Source: Pseudohalioglobus lutimaris (lineage in GTDB: Bacteria > Pseudomonadota > Gammaproteobacteria > Pseudomonadales > Halieaceae). From it: a stretch of 64,000 bases of DNA. Positions 25,770 to 34,697 of the stretch are shown here, piece by piece. The position numbers and the translations under genes are program-made. Position 1 is the first letter of the stretch, and each line of letters starts with the position of its first letter. The stretch covers positions 1 through 64,000 of the forward strand of contig NZ_PKUS01000018.1 of assembly GCF_002866825.1 (NCBI RefSeq), in the 5' to 3' direction. The notes under the pieces were generated by a model that saw nothing but the letters and a program-made list of their open reading frames with translations, had not been told where the DNA came from and did not search any database.

Positions 25770-25798
25770 GATGCTCTAACCAGCTGAGCTATGGGCCC
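25722..25798 (-). tRNA. tRNA with CAT anticodon, probably tRNA-Ile2 (island insertion site)
   Basis: A 77-nt cloverleaf with an encoded CCA. The acceptor arm GGGCCCA pairs with TGGGCCC, the D-arm is GCTC-AGCTGGTTA-GAGC, the anticodon stem CCGA/TCGG encloses CTCATAA (anticodon at 25762-25764), and the T-arm contains GGTTCAAGTCC. The anticodon fits elongator Met or the lysidine-modified Ile2. The C4-G69 and C5-G68 pairs are those known to favour TilS modification of Ile2, so Ile2 is the better guess. The gene stays intact because the island supplies an identical 3' half. Confidence 0.92.
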
Positions 25799-25816
25799 TG
25801 AAAAGGAGAGCGGGGG

Positions 25817-25822
25817 ATTATA
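25817..25822 (-). promoter_or_regulatory. -10 element TATAAT of the tRNA promoter
   Basis: Read leftward, TATAAT is followed by the GC-rich CCCCCGC stretch and the tRNA start 19 bases later. This is the right place for a tRNA promoter. The -35 box is poor. It lies outside the island, so island insertion leaves expression intact. Confidence 0.6.
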
Positions 25823-25947
25823 GTTAATCATCGGGCCCGCGCCTAGTGTCTTTCGACATCCCTTCCTGGGAGGGTTAGTCTTGTGATGTGGACTTAGTCC
25901 AGCGCAGACGACAGAGATGAACCCTGGATTTAGGTTGTGAGGCCAGA

Positions 25948-26370
25948 ATGGAAATAGACATCGACTTCGCAGAAATACTGCGCCACCTGATATTGCTTGG
26001 CATAACTTTCTTACTCGCTTTGCCCCTCGCCCTTAATCGGGAGCACAGTTCTGACGGTGCCGGTTTACGCACCTTTCCGCTTGTGGCTATCGCGTCTTGT
26101 GCATTTATGCTGGTTGGAATGAGCGTTTACTCCGGCTCGGATGCGGAGGCGAGAGTGATGTACGGCATTATTACTGGCATGGGCTTTATCGGCGGAGGCT
26201 CAATTATCAAAACGGACTCGGGAGCCTCTGGTACTGCTACAGCCGCGGGTATTTGGCTGACCGGTGCCATTGGCATCTCAGTGGCCTATAGCCGCTACGA
26301 AATCGCCATCGTGCTCTCTCTGGTGGGTTTTCTCATCTTTCAGTTCTCTAACTTACTCAAGCGATCGTAG
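25948..26370 (+). CDS. MgtC/SapB-family inner-membrane protein, short form
   Basis: 140 residues with four to five membrane helices. The family pattern is clear: LALPLALNRE near the start, GLRTFPLVAIASC, then GIITGMGFIGGGSIIK and GTATAAGIWLTGAIGIS. It has only the membrane domain and lacks the C-terminal ACT-like domain of Salmonella MgtC. MgtC proteins act in low-magnesium survival and modulate the F-type ATPase in some species; the role here is inferred from family. It is a single gene, rightward, just beyond the tRNA. Confidence 0.85.
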   Translation: MEIDIDFAEILRHLILLGITFLLALPLALNREHSSDGAGLRTFPLVAIASCAFMLVGMSVYSGSDAEARVMYGIITGMGFIGGGSIIKTDSGASGTATAAGIWLTGAIGISVAYSRYEIAIVLSLVGFLIFQFSNLLKRS

Positions 26371-26435
26371 CTATCGTGGTAGGGACGTTTTCTACCGGGC
26401 GCATTATAATCTGTCGCCATTCGATGGAGTGACAG

Positions 26436-27740
26436 ATGAATCCCAGTAAAACTGAACAAAACGGGCGCCTGCGGATCAGGGGAAGGGTCGAACCGGGCTT
26501 CGAGTCGGTCAGGCAACTATTTGAGAACCAGATGCGTACTATGGCTGAGCGCAATGTCCAGCTCTGTGCGTTCTATCGCGGTAAGAAGGTAGTGGATCTC
26601 TGGGCATCGGCCATTGGCGACGACACGTTCACCGCGGATTCCCTGGTGAATGTCTTCAGTAGTGGCAAGAGCCTGGAAGCAATCGCTATAGCGTCACTGG
26701 TGAGCAGGGGACTGGTACGCTACGACGCGAAAATTACCCAGTACTGGCCGGAGTTTGGCGCCAACGGTAAAGACGGCCTGACCATCGCAGACCTGATGCG
26801 GCATGAGGCGGGTCTGGCCAACTTCGACACCTCTATCGATATGGAAGATCTGTTCACTGAGAATATCAAACAGAATGCGGTGGGGCGTATCATTGAAGAG
26901 CACGCGCCTGCCTACCGCGAGGGCGATGGCGGCAAGCGCGAGTATCACGCACTCACGCGGGGATGGATCGTCAACGAGGTGTTTCGAAGGGTAGACCCTG
27001 CCGGGCGCACTATTGGTGAGTTTTTGCGGGAGGAGGTAAGCGGCCCGCTTGATGCTGATGTGGTGGTCGGCGTTAAAGAAACAGAAATGCCGCGCGTTTC
27101 CAAAGTGCACGCCCTGGGTTTTGGTTATGTGTTGTTGCAGAGCCTTATACCGCGGTTCCTTGGCAGGCGGATTGTGCACAATATTTTCCAGATACTTGGT
27201 CGCCTCATCCGCATTGTCCCGAGCATGATCAAGAGCCGTAGGGCAGGCACTCCTCCACCTTTGACAGGTATGACTGGTATGGGGTTCTTCAATGAGCCCG
27301 GTTTCGCCAGGGGAGAGACACCTTCCGCTAACGCCACCTGTTCCGCCGGGGGCCTGGCAAAGATCGCGGCCATGATGTCAGCGGGTGGTAAGTGGGAAGG
27401 CAGGGAGTTTATAAGTGATGAGGCCTGGCAGGCGATGCACGAGCATCCGGTAAAGGCGGACATGGGTGCAATGCTGGTCACCCGCTTTACCCAGGGCGGT
27501 GTGGACTGTTTTACGCCCTGCACAGCGCAGAGTACCCGTATCGAACGGGATTTTAATGAGGGGCGAGAAGGCTTCTACGGGTGGATGGGGCTGGGTGGCT
27601 CGATCTTCCAGTGGCACCCGAAGCGCGATATCGGCTTCGCGTTTGTCCCCACTTCCCTACATGTGCTGGATTTTCTTAATGAGCGTGGGAAGCGCTATCA
27701 GGCAGAGATCTTGAAGTGCGTTGAAACTATCGAGCGCTAA
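26436..27740 (+). CDS. Serine beta-lactamase-like esterase (class C / EstB type)
   Basis: 434 residues. The serine motif SxxK is S75-S-G-K78 (NVFSSGKS), and the general-base tyrosine is likely in REYHALTRGW (about 170). The N-terminal G.V.PGFE.VR..FE pattern and the C-terminal GGSIFQWHPKRDIGFAFVP are typical of the LACTB-like/EstB group, which hydrolyses esters or small lactones more than antibiotics. There is no signal peptide, so it is cytosolic. GGAG lies 7 bases before the ATG. An about 30-residue hydrophobic insert (230-260) is somewhat unusual. Confidence 0.85.
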   Translation: MNPSKTEQNGRLRIRGRVEPGFESVRQLFENQMRTMAERNVQLCAFYRGKKVVDLWASAIGDDTFTADSLVNVFSSGKSLEAIAIASLVSRGLVRYDAKITQYWPEFGANGKDGLTIADLMRHEAGLANFDTSIDMEDLFTENIKQNAVGRIIEEHAPAYREGDGGKREYHALTRGWIVNEVFRRVDPAGRTIGEFLREEVSGPLDADVVVGVKETEMPRVSKVHALGFGYVLLQSLIPRFLGRRIVHNIFQILGRLIRIVPSMIKSRRAGTPPPLTGMTGMGFFNEPGFARGETPSANATCSAGGLAKIAAMMSAGGKWEGREFISDEAWQAMHEHPVKADMGAMLVTRFTQGGVDCFTPCTAQSTRIERDFNEGREGFYGWMGLGGSIFQWHPKRDIGFAFVPTSLHVLDFLNERGKRYQAEILKCVETIER

Positions 27741-27834
27741 CCGCTTGTGGCCAGGCTGGTGTGTATGCGTTACTGGTCCAGCGGGCCGGCGCGGGCTAAG
27801 GTAGGCAGACTGATGACCCTGGGGAGTATTTTTT

Positions 27835-30378
27835 GTGATTCGAGTCTGTCTGTTTTTTCTGGGGCTGCTGGCCCCTTCCCTTGCCGTGGCCGCTGATTTG
27901 CCGGTGGAGTCGGGCGTTTCGCTGGAGTTGGCCCAGCATCGTGCGCAAAATATCTCCAGGGTTAACTACCGTCTCCACTTCGATATTCCCGCAGAGATTG
28001 AGGCGCCAATACGGGCAGAATCACTGATAAGTTTTACGCTGGCCTCGAATGAGCAGCCGCTGCAGCTCGACTTCAGGGAAGACAGCGCTCTGTTGGTCAG
28101 CGTGAGCTGTAATGGTAAGCCTGTGAAGGTCGACCATCGCAACGAGCACCTGGTGATACCCGCGGCAGCGTTGAAGGCTGGCAAGAATACAGTGGGAGTT
28201 GTGTTTACCGCTGGCGACTCATCGTTGAACCGTAACCCCGACTATCTGCACACCTTGTTCGTTCCTGATCGCGCCAGAACCGCCTTTCCGCTGTTTGATC
28301 AACCGGACCTGAAGGCCACCTTCGACCTCACTCTTGATCTGCCCACTAATTGGTCGGCACAGGCCAACGCCCCCCTGGCTTACCGCGAGACTGTGAATGA
28401 CAAACAGCGTCATGTTTTCGGCACCTCGGATGCCATCAGCTCCTACCTTTTTGCCTTCGTGGCGGGGGAGTTCGAGGAAGTGACGCGTGAGATCAACGGT
28501 CGCAAGATGTCCCTGCTGCACCGGGAAACCGATGCAGAAAAAGTCGCCCGCAATATTGATACGATCTTCCAGCAGCATGCCAGCGGCATTGACTGGATGG
28601 AGCGTTACTCAGGCATCGATTACCCGTTTGCAAAGTTCGACTTTGCGTTGATACCGGGTTTCCCCTATGGCGGTATGGAACACGTGGGTGCTATTTTCTA
28701 CCGCGCCGAAAAGCTGTTCCTGGATGAGAATCCAACCGAGCGCCAACTGCTGGACAGGGCGACGCTGATTGCCCACGAGACCGCACACATGTGGTTTGGC
28801 AACCTGGTGACCATGGCCTGGTTCAACGATGTGTGGACCAAGGAGGTCTTCGCCAACTTCATGGCCGCCAAGATGGTCAATCCTGAATTTCCGGCAATAG
28901 ATCACCAGCTGAGCTTTCTTGTGGATCATTACCCCGCTGCCTACGCGGTCGACCGAACGGCGGGGGCCAATCCCATTCGCCAGTCGCTACCAAACCTGGC
29001 AGACGCGGGCCAGATGTACGGCAGCATTATTTATCACAAGGCGCCCATTATGATGCGCCAGTTGGAGTTGATACTGGGCGAGCAGACATTCCGCGAGGGT
29101 ATGCAGGAATACCTGAACCATTATGCCAACGGCAATGTGACCTGGCCGGAGTTAATTGACATTCTGGATGAAAAGACCAAAACCGACCTCAAGGCCTGGA
29201 GTGCAGTATGGGTTAACAGCCCCGGGCGCCCGGCGTTTCAGTTGGCAGTTAACAACAAAGGTGTGCTGGAGCTCCGCCAGCATGACCCGGCGGGCGAAGC
29301 ACGGGTATGGCCTCAGCAGTTTGCGGTAATGCCAGGCCTTGGCGCAGGCGTCCGGCCCGTGAAGCTGAACTCAACAGAAGCGGTCATACCGTGGCCTATT
29401 GCAGCGCGACCACAGGACACTGCATTCCTGTTTAATGCTGATGCTGTGGGATATGGCCTGTTCCCCGCGACCCTTGAAACGATACGGGAATGGGAAGGGC
29501 TCACCGATCTGCAAAAAGGCGCACTGTTAGTCGATCTCAATGAAAACCTGTTAGCGCAAAATGGCCTCGATGCGGTCGAGTATCTCACCGCACTTTTGGG
29601 TGTGCTGGCGGTAGAAGGCAACGCACTTGTACTTGGCCTGGCGCTGGACCAGGCCTCTGCGATTTATCCGGTAATGCTAACGCCTGGGCATCAGCAAGCC
29701 GTGCAGGCGCAGCTGGAGAACGTTCTTTGGCAGCGCCTGGAGGAGGAGACGGATTCCGGCCGGGCGCGTCAGTTTTTTGAGGCTTTTACCGCCATGGCCA
29801 GCTCGCCTGAGCAGTTGAAACGGATTCACTCGATATGGTCGGGAGAGGAGACGCTGACGCAAGTTACGCTCTCAGAAACAGACTCCATTCGCCTGGCGCG
29901 AATACTGGCCGTCAGACTTCCGGCGCAGGCAGACAAGATTGTTGCCACTGAATTAGCGCGGATAAAAAACCCCGACAACCGGCGCCGGCTTGCATTCATA
30001 GCGCCGGCGCTGTCGGCGGATCAAAGCGAGCGCGATGCGTTTTTTACATCACTGGCGGATGAGCAGAACCGACGTACCGAGTCCTGGGTGCTGGATGCCC
30101 TGGCCAGCCTGCACCATCCCAGTCGCACAGGCCAGTCTGTGAAGTACCTGCCGCGCACCCTTGAACTGCTGCAGGAGGTGCAGCGCACCGGGGAGATTTT
30201 CTTTCCCACGGGATGGCTGCAGACCAGTTTCCAGAATCATAATTCTGCTGAGGCGTCCTCCACAGCGCAGCAATTTCTCGATGCCCGTCCGCACTACAGC
30301 GAGCAGCTGCGGATGAAAATACTGCAGGCCGCAGACAAGCCTGAGCGCGCTTATCGAATCAGCCGGGGACTGAAGTAG
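27835..30378 (+). CDS. M1-family zinc aminopeptidase, exported
   Basis: 847 residues beginning at GTG, with GGGGAG 8 bases upstream. A signal peptide (RVCLFFLGLLAPSLAVAA, cleaved near 20) sends it to the periplasm. The peptidase domain has HETAH (314-318) and the third zinc ligand E337 in WTKEVF, the normal HEXXH-X18-E spacing. The exopeptidase motif is GGMEH instead of the usual GxMEN, so the N-terminus-binding residue differs. An ERAP1-like helical C-terminal domain fills residues 520-847. It removes N-terminal amino acids from peptides. Confidence 0.9.
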   Translation: MIRVCLFFLGLLAPSLAVAADLPVESGVSLELAQHRAQNISRVNYRLHFDIPAEIEAPIRAESLISFTLASNEQPLQLDFREDSALLVSVSCNGKPVKVDHRNEHLVIPAAALKAGKNTVGVVFTAGDSSLNRNPDYLHTLFVPDRARTAFPLFDQPDLKATFDLTLDLPTNWSAQANAPLAYRETVNDKQRHVFGTSDAISSYLFAFVAGEFEEVTREINGRKMSLLHRETDAEKVARNIDTIFQQHASGIDWMERYSGIDYPFAKFDFALIPGFPYGGMEHVGAIFYRAEKLFLDENPTERQLLDRATLIAHETAHMWFGNLVTMAWFNDVWTKEVFANFMAAKMVNPEFPAIDHQLSFLVDHYPAAYAVDRTAGANPIRQSLPNLADAGQMYGSIIYHKAPIMMRQLELILGEQTFREGMQEYLNHYANGNVTWPELIDILDEKTKTDLKAWSAVWVNSPGRPAFQLAVNNKGVLELRQHDPAGEARVWPQQFAVMPGLGAGVRPVKLNSTEAVIPWPIAARPQDTAFLFNADAVGYGLFPATLETIREWEGLTDLQKGALLVDLNENLLAQNGLDAVEYLTALLGVLAVEGNALVLGLALDQASAIYPVMLTPGHQQAVQAQLENVLWQRLEEETDSGRARQFFEAFTAMASSPEQLKRIHSIWSGEETLTQVTLSETDSIRLARILAVRLPAQADKIVATELARIKNPDNRRRLAFIAPALSADQSERDAFFTSLADEQNRRTESWVLDALASLHHPSRTGQSVKYLPRTLELLQEVQRTGEIFFPTGWLQTSFQNHNSAEASSTAQQFLDARPHYSEQLRMKILQAADKPERAYRISRGLK

Positions 30379-30445
30379 GGCCTCCCCGCGTTGATCCGGC
30401 GCCTGTGAGCCCTGGCATGGCATTTGTTGCTCCACCCATGCCCAC

Positions 30446-31543
30446 TCAATAACCTCGCTGAATATCCACCACGGACAATAGAGGCTCTCCCGCAACATAG
30501 CGTCGCAGGTTCTCTGTTACCAGGGCCTGTATGCGTCCGAAGGTTTCTGTAGAATTGGCCGCTGTGTGCGGGGTGATGATCACTCTGGGCGTGTTCCACA
30601 GTGGGTGGTCTGCCGGCAGTGGTTCCGGGTCGGTCACATCCAGTCCGGCCCCTGCAATCTGGCCATTGTTCAGCGCTTCCAGTAAATCAGCCTGCACGGT
30701 GGTCTGCCCTCGTCCCACGGAAATGTAGTAGGCACCGGGTTTCATGGCGGCAAAGAATGCCTTGTTGAACATGCCTCGGGTGGACTCCGTCAGCGGGACC
30801 GCATTGACGACCACATCTGCCTCGGTTGCCAGCTTGATGGCCTCATCGCTGAGTCCTACGTATTCAATATAGTCTGGCCCCTCGCGGCGACTGCCCCGCG
30901 TTGCCAGTATCCTCATGCCCAGTGCGTTGGCACGTTGGGCTACCTGGCTGCCGATACCCCCCAAACCAACGACCAACATGGTGCGGCCGGACAGTTCACC
31001 AAAGTCGCGCAGTGAATTCGACGCAGAGCGATCCCAGTTACCTTGCGCCTGATTACCGTGAAAGATATCAATGCCGCGTAACAGCGCATAGGTCAGCGCG
31101 ATGGTGTGATCGGCGATGGTGGGGCTACTCAGTCGCTGTCCGTTGGTGAGTATTACGCCTGATTGCATGCCGGGCAGCACTACGCAATCCTCAACACCGG
31201 CAAAGAAAACCTGCACCCAGTTCACCGTCTCGGCCAGTACCGCCTGGTCACAGAAACCAATTACCGCCTGGCTACCGGGTGCAGCCGCAGCTGCTGCCTC
31301 GGCACTGTCCACGGACACCAGTTCAACACCCGGGGCTACCGCCTGCAGCTGCTCAACCAGTTGCGGGCCAAATGGTGCCCACACAACAATGCGAGTGGGT
31401 TTCTCCCATCCTGCCATGTCCCGACTGGCGACCTTGGCCTCGCGCAGCCCCAGGCCCTGTAATGCCTGAGGCAGCTCTGTGGCCTGGAGATGAGTACAGA
31501 TAGCCAGTGCAAAAAAACACAGCGCTCGTGTGAGATATTTCAT
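30446..31543 (-). CDS. D-2-hydroxyacid dehydrogenase with a signal peptide
   Basis: 365 residues. The NAD-binding motif is VVGLGGIGSQVA (about 190-201), and the family's catalytic residues are visible: R in SVGRGQ, E in DVTDPEPLPADHPLW, H in ITPHTAAN. Such enzymes reduce 2-keto acids with NAD(P)H in the cytosol. Here the protein starts with a clear signal peptide (MKYLTRALCFFALAICTHLQATE), which is odd for an enzyme using a soluble cofactor. GAGG lies 8 bases before the ATG, so this start is well supported. It follows the sulfatase gene, from which a terminator separates it. Confidence 0.85.
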   Translation of the reverse strand: MKYLTRALCFFALAICTHLQATELPQALQGLGLREAKVASRDMAGWEKPTRIVVWAPFGPQLVEQLQAVAPGVELVSVDSAEAAAAAAPGSQAVIGFCDQAVLAETVNWVQVFFAGVEDCVVLPGMQSGVILTNGQRLSSPTIADHTIALTYALLRGIDIFHGNQAQGNWDRSASNSLRDFGELSGRTMLVVGLGGIGSQVAQRANALGMRILATRGSRREGPDYIEYVGLSDEAIKLATEADVVVNAVPLTESTRGMFNKAFFAAMKPGAYYISVGRGQTTVQADLLEALNNGQIAGAGLDVTDPEPLPADHPLWNTPRVIITPHTAANSTETFGRIQALVTENLRRYVAGEPLLSVVDIQRGY

Positions 31544-31558
31544 GATCGTGACCTCATT

Positions 31559-31588
31559 AAAAAAGGCCGACCGGTAAAGGCCAGCCTT
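31559..31588 (-). terminator. Rho-independent terminator of the sulfatase gene
   Basis: Read leftward, AAGGCTGGCC pairs with GGTCGGCCTT (ten pairs, two G-T) around a short loop and is followed by a run of T (AAAAAA at 31559-31564 on the plus strand). It lies about 57 bases after the sulfatase stop and just before the start of the dehydrogenase gene. Confidence 0.8.
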
Positions 31589-31644
31589 GAGTTGCCTGGG
31601 TGTTGCTAATTCTGCATCTTCACGCCAGCGGCGACCTGTCGACG

Positions 31645-33195
31645 TTACTGGCCCGAGCCGCTGGTCAGTTCTTCCATGATGCGGTCAAGGTTGAAGCTGC
31701 CCGGTTTCTGGCGCGGTGGGTATTCCTTGAAGCTCTGCAGCCAGTTGCCTACATATGCAGCAGCCGGTGCGATCATGTACATGTGTTCCAGATACCAGCG
31801 TTGGTAGCCGATAGCGTGCTCCGCTTCGGCCCGTTCAAAGGGGTCCATACGCAAGTTTGCGACGGAGGGTGCACGCAGTGAAATGAAGGGCTTCTGCCAC
31901 ACTTCCAGGCCATGGGCCTCTTGCTTGAGGAAGGTCAGCTTCCAGTCGCCATAGCGCAGGGCGGCGGCGGCACCATCATCAGTCCAGTAAATGAATTCGT
32001 TGCGGGGCCATTTCTGCTCGCCGCGCAATGCCGGGCCCAGGTCGTAGCCATCCAGATGCACTTTGTATTTCCGGTCGCCGATTCTCTTTCCCTTCAGCAG
32101 ATCCGCTTTCACCGAGGTGTTGCCAGCTGCAGCGGCCAGGGTGGCGAACATGTCCTCATGCGCACCGATGTCGTTGATCACCGTGCCGGGTTCGATGACG
32201 CCTGGCCATCTGATCATGGTGGGTACGCGGTAGCCGCCTTCCCACTGGGTGTTTTTCTCGCCGCGGAACATGGTGGTGCCGCCATCAGGCCAGGTGAACG
32301 TTTCTGCACCGTTGTCCGTGGAGTACATGACGATGGTGTTGTCGCTAAGGCCCAACTCCTCCAGTTTGGCCAGTATTTCACCGACGTGGCCGTCATGTTC
32401 CGCCATGCCGTCGGCATAGATGCCCTGGCCGGTTACACCAACGGATTCTTCTTTGAGGTGAGTGAAGATGTGCATGCGCGTCGAGTTCCACCACAGAAAG
32501 AAAGGCTTCTCCGCTTTCGCCGCCTTCTCCATAAAGGCAATCGCCTTGGCATTCACCTCGGCGTCAATGGTTTCCATGCGCAGCCTGGTCAGTGGCCCGG
32601 TGTCAGACACGCGACCATCGGCGAAACTGTGGATCACTCCGCGAGGTCCGAACTTCTTCTTGAACTCTGGGTCCTTGGGGTAATTGACGTTCTCTGGCTC
32701 TTCTTCAGCGTTGAGGTGGTACAGGTTGCCGAAAAACTCATCGAAACCATGTTCTGTCGGCAGCATTTCGTCGCGGTCGCCAAGGTGGTTCTTGCCGAAC
32801 TGGCCGGTCATGTAGCCCTGCGCCTTGAGTACGGTAGCGATGGTCGGGTCTTCTTTTTTCATGCCTTCCGGTGCGCCGGGAAGACCCACTTTGGTCAGGC
32901 CGGTACGAATGGGCGACTGCCCGGTAATGAAGGCGGCGCGGCCCGCGGTGCAGCTCTGCTGGCCGTACCAGTCAGTAAACAGCGCGCCCTCTTTGGCAAT
33001 GCTGTCGATATTGGGGGTGCGGTAGCCCATCATGCCCATGTTGTAGGCACTGATATTGAACTGGCCAATATCATCGCCCCAAATGACGAGGATGTTGGGC
33101 TTGCTATCGGCTGCTTGTGTGAGAGAGCCCGCTGCCAGCAGGGTAATGGCCGTAAACAGCTTTAGCGTGTTACGGAGGGTGAGCATTCGATTCAT
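31645..33195 (-). CDS. Arylsulfatase, exported, formylglycine type
   Basis: 516 residues. The signal peptide ends at AQAA (near 29). The metal-binding DD of WGDDIGQ (41-42) precedes the sulfatase signature with the modified cysteine C82 in SCTAGRAAFITGQ, where the motif C-x-A-x-R requires conversion to formylglycine. Further family residues are GKNHLGD, YSTDNGAE and the GGxRxPxxxRWPG segment. It hydrolyses sulfate esters in the periplasm, on substrates such as algal polysaccharide fragments or small aryl sulfates; the substrate is not readable. No formylglycine-generating enzyme is present in the window. Confidence 0.93.
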   Translation of the reverse strand: MNRMLTLRNTLKLFTAITLLAAGSLTQAADSKPNILVIWGDDIGQFNISAYNMGMMGYRTPNIDSIAKEGALFTDWYGQQSCTAGRAAFITGQSPIRTGLTKVGLPGAPEGMKKEDPTIATVLKAQGYMTGQFGKNHLGDRDEMLPTEHGFDEFFGNLYHLNAEEEPENVNYPKDPEFKKKFGPRGVIHSFADGRVSDTGPLTRLRMETIDAEVNAKAIAFMEKAAKAEKPFFLWWNSTRMHIFTHLKEESVGVTGQGIYADGMAEHDGHVGEILAKLEELGLSDNTIVMYSTDNGAETFTWPDGGTTMFRGEKNTQWEGGYRVPTMIRWPGVIEPGTVINDIGAHEDMFATLAAAAGNTSVKADLLKGKRIGDRKYKVHLDGYDLGPALRGEQKWPRNEFIYWTDDGAAAALRYGDWKLTFLKQEAHGLEVWQKPFISLRAPSVANLRMDPFERAEAEHAIGYQRWYLEHMYMIAPAAAYVGNWLQSFKEYPPRQKPGSFNLDRIMEELTSGSGQ

Positions 33196-33213
33196 GGTTT
33201 CTATCCCTTGTTG

Positions 33214-33256
33214 AAAAAGCCCGCATAGAGCATGTGGTCAGTCTCAGGTGCGGGCT
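33214..33256 (-). terminator. Terminator after the OmpA-family lipoprotein gene
   Basis: Read leftward, AGCCCGCA pairs with TGCGGGCT around a loop of 27 bases and is followed by TTTTT. It lies 86 bases after the stop of 33342-34115 and before the sulfatase start. Confidence 0.65.
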
Positions 33257-33341
33257 GGTGGGGTGAGCAATATTGCTATTGCACTAATCTGGTATGCCTC
33301 AAGGGCGTTTTGCTTCCGGATATGTCGGCGGCTGAAAAACG

Positions 33342-34115
33342 TCAATCCTGGATGACGATTTCAACCCGCCGGTTCCGGAGTCGACCCTCGGCGGTGCTGT
33401 TGTCAGCCACTGGCCGCGACATGCCATAGCCGCGGGTGCTGACGCGGTTGGGGCTGACCCCGGCGTCAATTAGCGCTGATCGTACTGACGATGCACGATT
33501 CTCAGACAGTACCTGATTGAAAGATTCGCTGCCTACGCTGTCGGTAAAACCTTCAATAAGCACTGACTTGTCGGGATACTCGGCAAGAAAGTCCGCCAGC
33601 CTGTCTATGGTGCTCATCGCGCCGGGTTGTAAGTCCGCCTTGCCTGTCGAAAACAGCACGTCACCAAGTGTCATTACCATGCCACGGTCGGTGCTCACAG
33701 CTTGCAGAGCGAGCAGCTCGCGGCGCAATGCATCCGCCTGCGCCTGGGAGCTCTGTAGCTCACTTTCCCGGGCAGACAAGATAATCTGGTCCTTGGCTTT
33801 ACTCAGTTCCGTCATCTTAGCACTGGCCACTTTGCGTTCTGCTACAGCCAGCGCCGTCTCCGTGCGGATCCTGCCGACATATGCCAGTGAGGTCATGTCA
33901 TCCTCGGATTCTGCGGCTGAGGCCATTGTCAGCGCCTGTTCAGCGCGTTGCAGTTCAGCTGGCGCATACCGCAGAACATCCTCGTTTTGTTTGGTGGAGT
34001 TGTAGAAGGCCTCTGCCTCAGACAGAGACTGGTTTTTCTCCAGGCCGCTGCAAGCTGAAATTGCCAGTCCGACTACAGCCAGCGTGCCGACGCGCATCCA
34101 TTTTGATAGTTTCAT
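33342..34115 (-). CDS. OmpA-like peptidoglycan-binding lipoprotein with DUF4398 region
   Basis: 257 residues from the ATG at 34113-34115, with AGGAG 6 bases upstream. A lipoprotein signal with lipobox LAISAC leads to a lipidated Cys near 22. A helical DUF4398-like part (25-135, coiled coil) is followed by an OmpA C-terminal domain (about 140-255) with VLFSTGKADLQPGA, IEGFTDSVGS, LSENRASSVRSALI and GYGMSRPVADN, which binds diaminopimelate in peptidoglycan. It tethers the outer membrane to the cell wall. Its partner lipoprotein gene lies just upstream (34145-34537), and both have the same DUF4398 type of helix. Confidence 0.9.
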   Translation of the reverse strand: MKLSKWMRVGTLAVVGLAISACSGLEKNQSLSEAEAFYNSTKQNEDVLRYAPAELQRAEQALTMASAAESEDDMTSLAYVGRIRTETALAVAERKVASAKMTELSKAKDQIILSARESELQSSQAQADALRRELLALQAVSTDRGMVMTLGDVLFSTGKADLQPGAMSTIDRLADFLAEYPDKSVLIEGFTDSVGSESFNQVLSENRASSVRSALIDAGVSPNRVSTRGYGMSRPVADNSTAEGRLRNRRVEIVIQD

Positions 34116-34144
34116 GTTATCTCCTGATCGATCCTGTAGCGTGC

Positions 34145-34537
34145 TCAATTCTGCTGACCACGTAAAATTTCGCTGCGCAGCATCTCGATACTGGTTTCCA
34201 GGTCACTCAAGGCCGTTTGCGCCCGGGTCTTGCTGGTAATAGCGTGTGCCAGTTCGGCATCCGCCTGCGCTTCCTCTGAAAGGCGCCTGGCTTCGTCGAA
34301 ATCTTTCCTTTCTATCGCCTGCTGGGCGCGTCGTAATTTATCTTTGGCTCGGTCCATAGGAACAGGCGCATACAACGTGGCTTCACTGCTCTCCGCGCTC
34401 ATAAGGGCAGCGCTTGCGCCGGCAACCTCGGCATCGGGTCGGGGGGTGCTGCTGCAGCCTTGCGTCAGGGCCAGCGTGCCACCGACCAGCATTACAGCGG
34501 TAACGCTACGCAGGCTGAATCTGCATTTTCTCATCAT
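34145..34537 (-). CDS. DUF4398 lipoprotein
   Basis: 130 residues. A signal with lipobox LTQGC gives a lipidated Cys at about 28. The rest is a single helical, charged domain (SAESSEATLYAPVPMDRAKDK..) typical of DUF4398, probably a coiled coil in the periplasm. It lies 29 bases upstream of the OmpA-like gene in the same direction; together they form an envelope pair. AGGAG precedes two adjacent ATGs. Confidence 0.85.
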   Translation of the reverse strand: MMRKCRFSLRSVTAVMLVGGTLALTQGCSSTPRPDAEVAGASAALMSAESSEATLYAPVPMDRAKDKLRRAQQAIERKDFDEARRLSEEAQADAELAHAITSKTRAQTALSDLETSIEMLRSEILRGQQN

Positions 34538-34697
34538 CTTGGACTACTCCTGAGTAATTCACCGCCAGTTCCAGTTTGTTCAATGGCGAGCGGGACCAGA
34601 AGCGGATACTGCGCCGAGAAAACACTTTCTGCAAGCGCCGTGAGCTCAGGGACAGTCCAATATCCCGGTACTATTGAGACATTTGGTGCGACTTCGC

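Noticed and set aside
31912-33165. Rightward open frame of 417 codons
   Set aside because: It is wholly antisense to the arylsulfatase gene, which has all its motifs and a signal peptide. The frame has the composition expected from a GC-rich shadow and no ribosome site.
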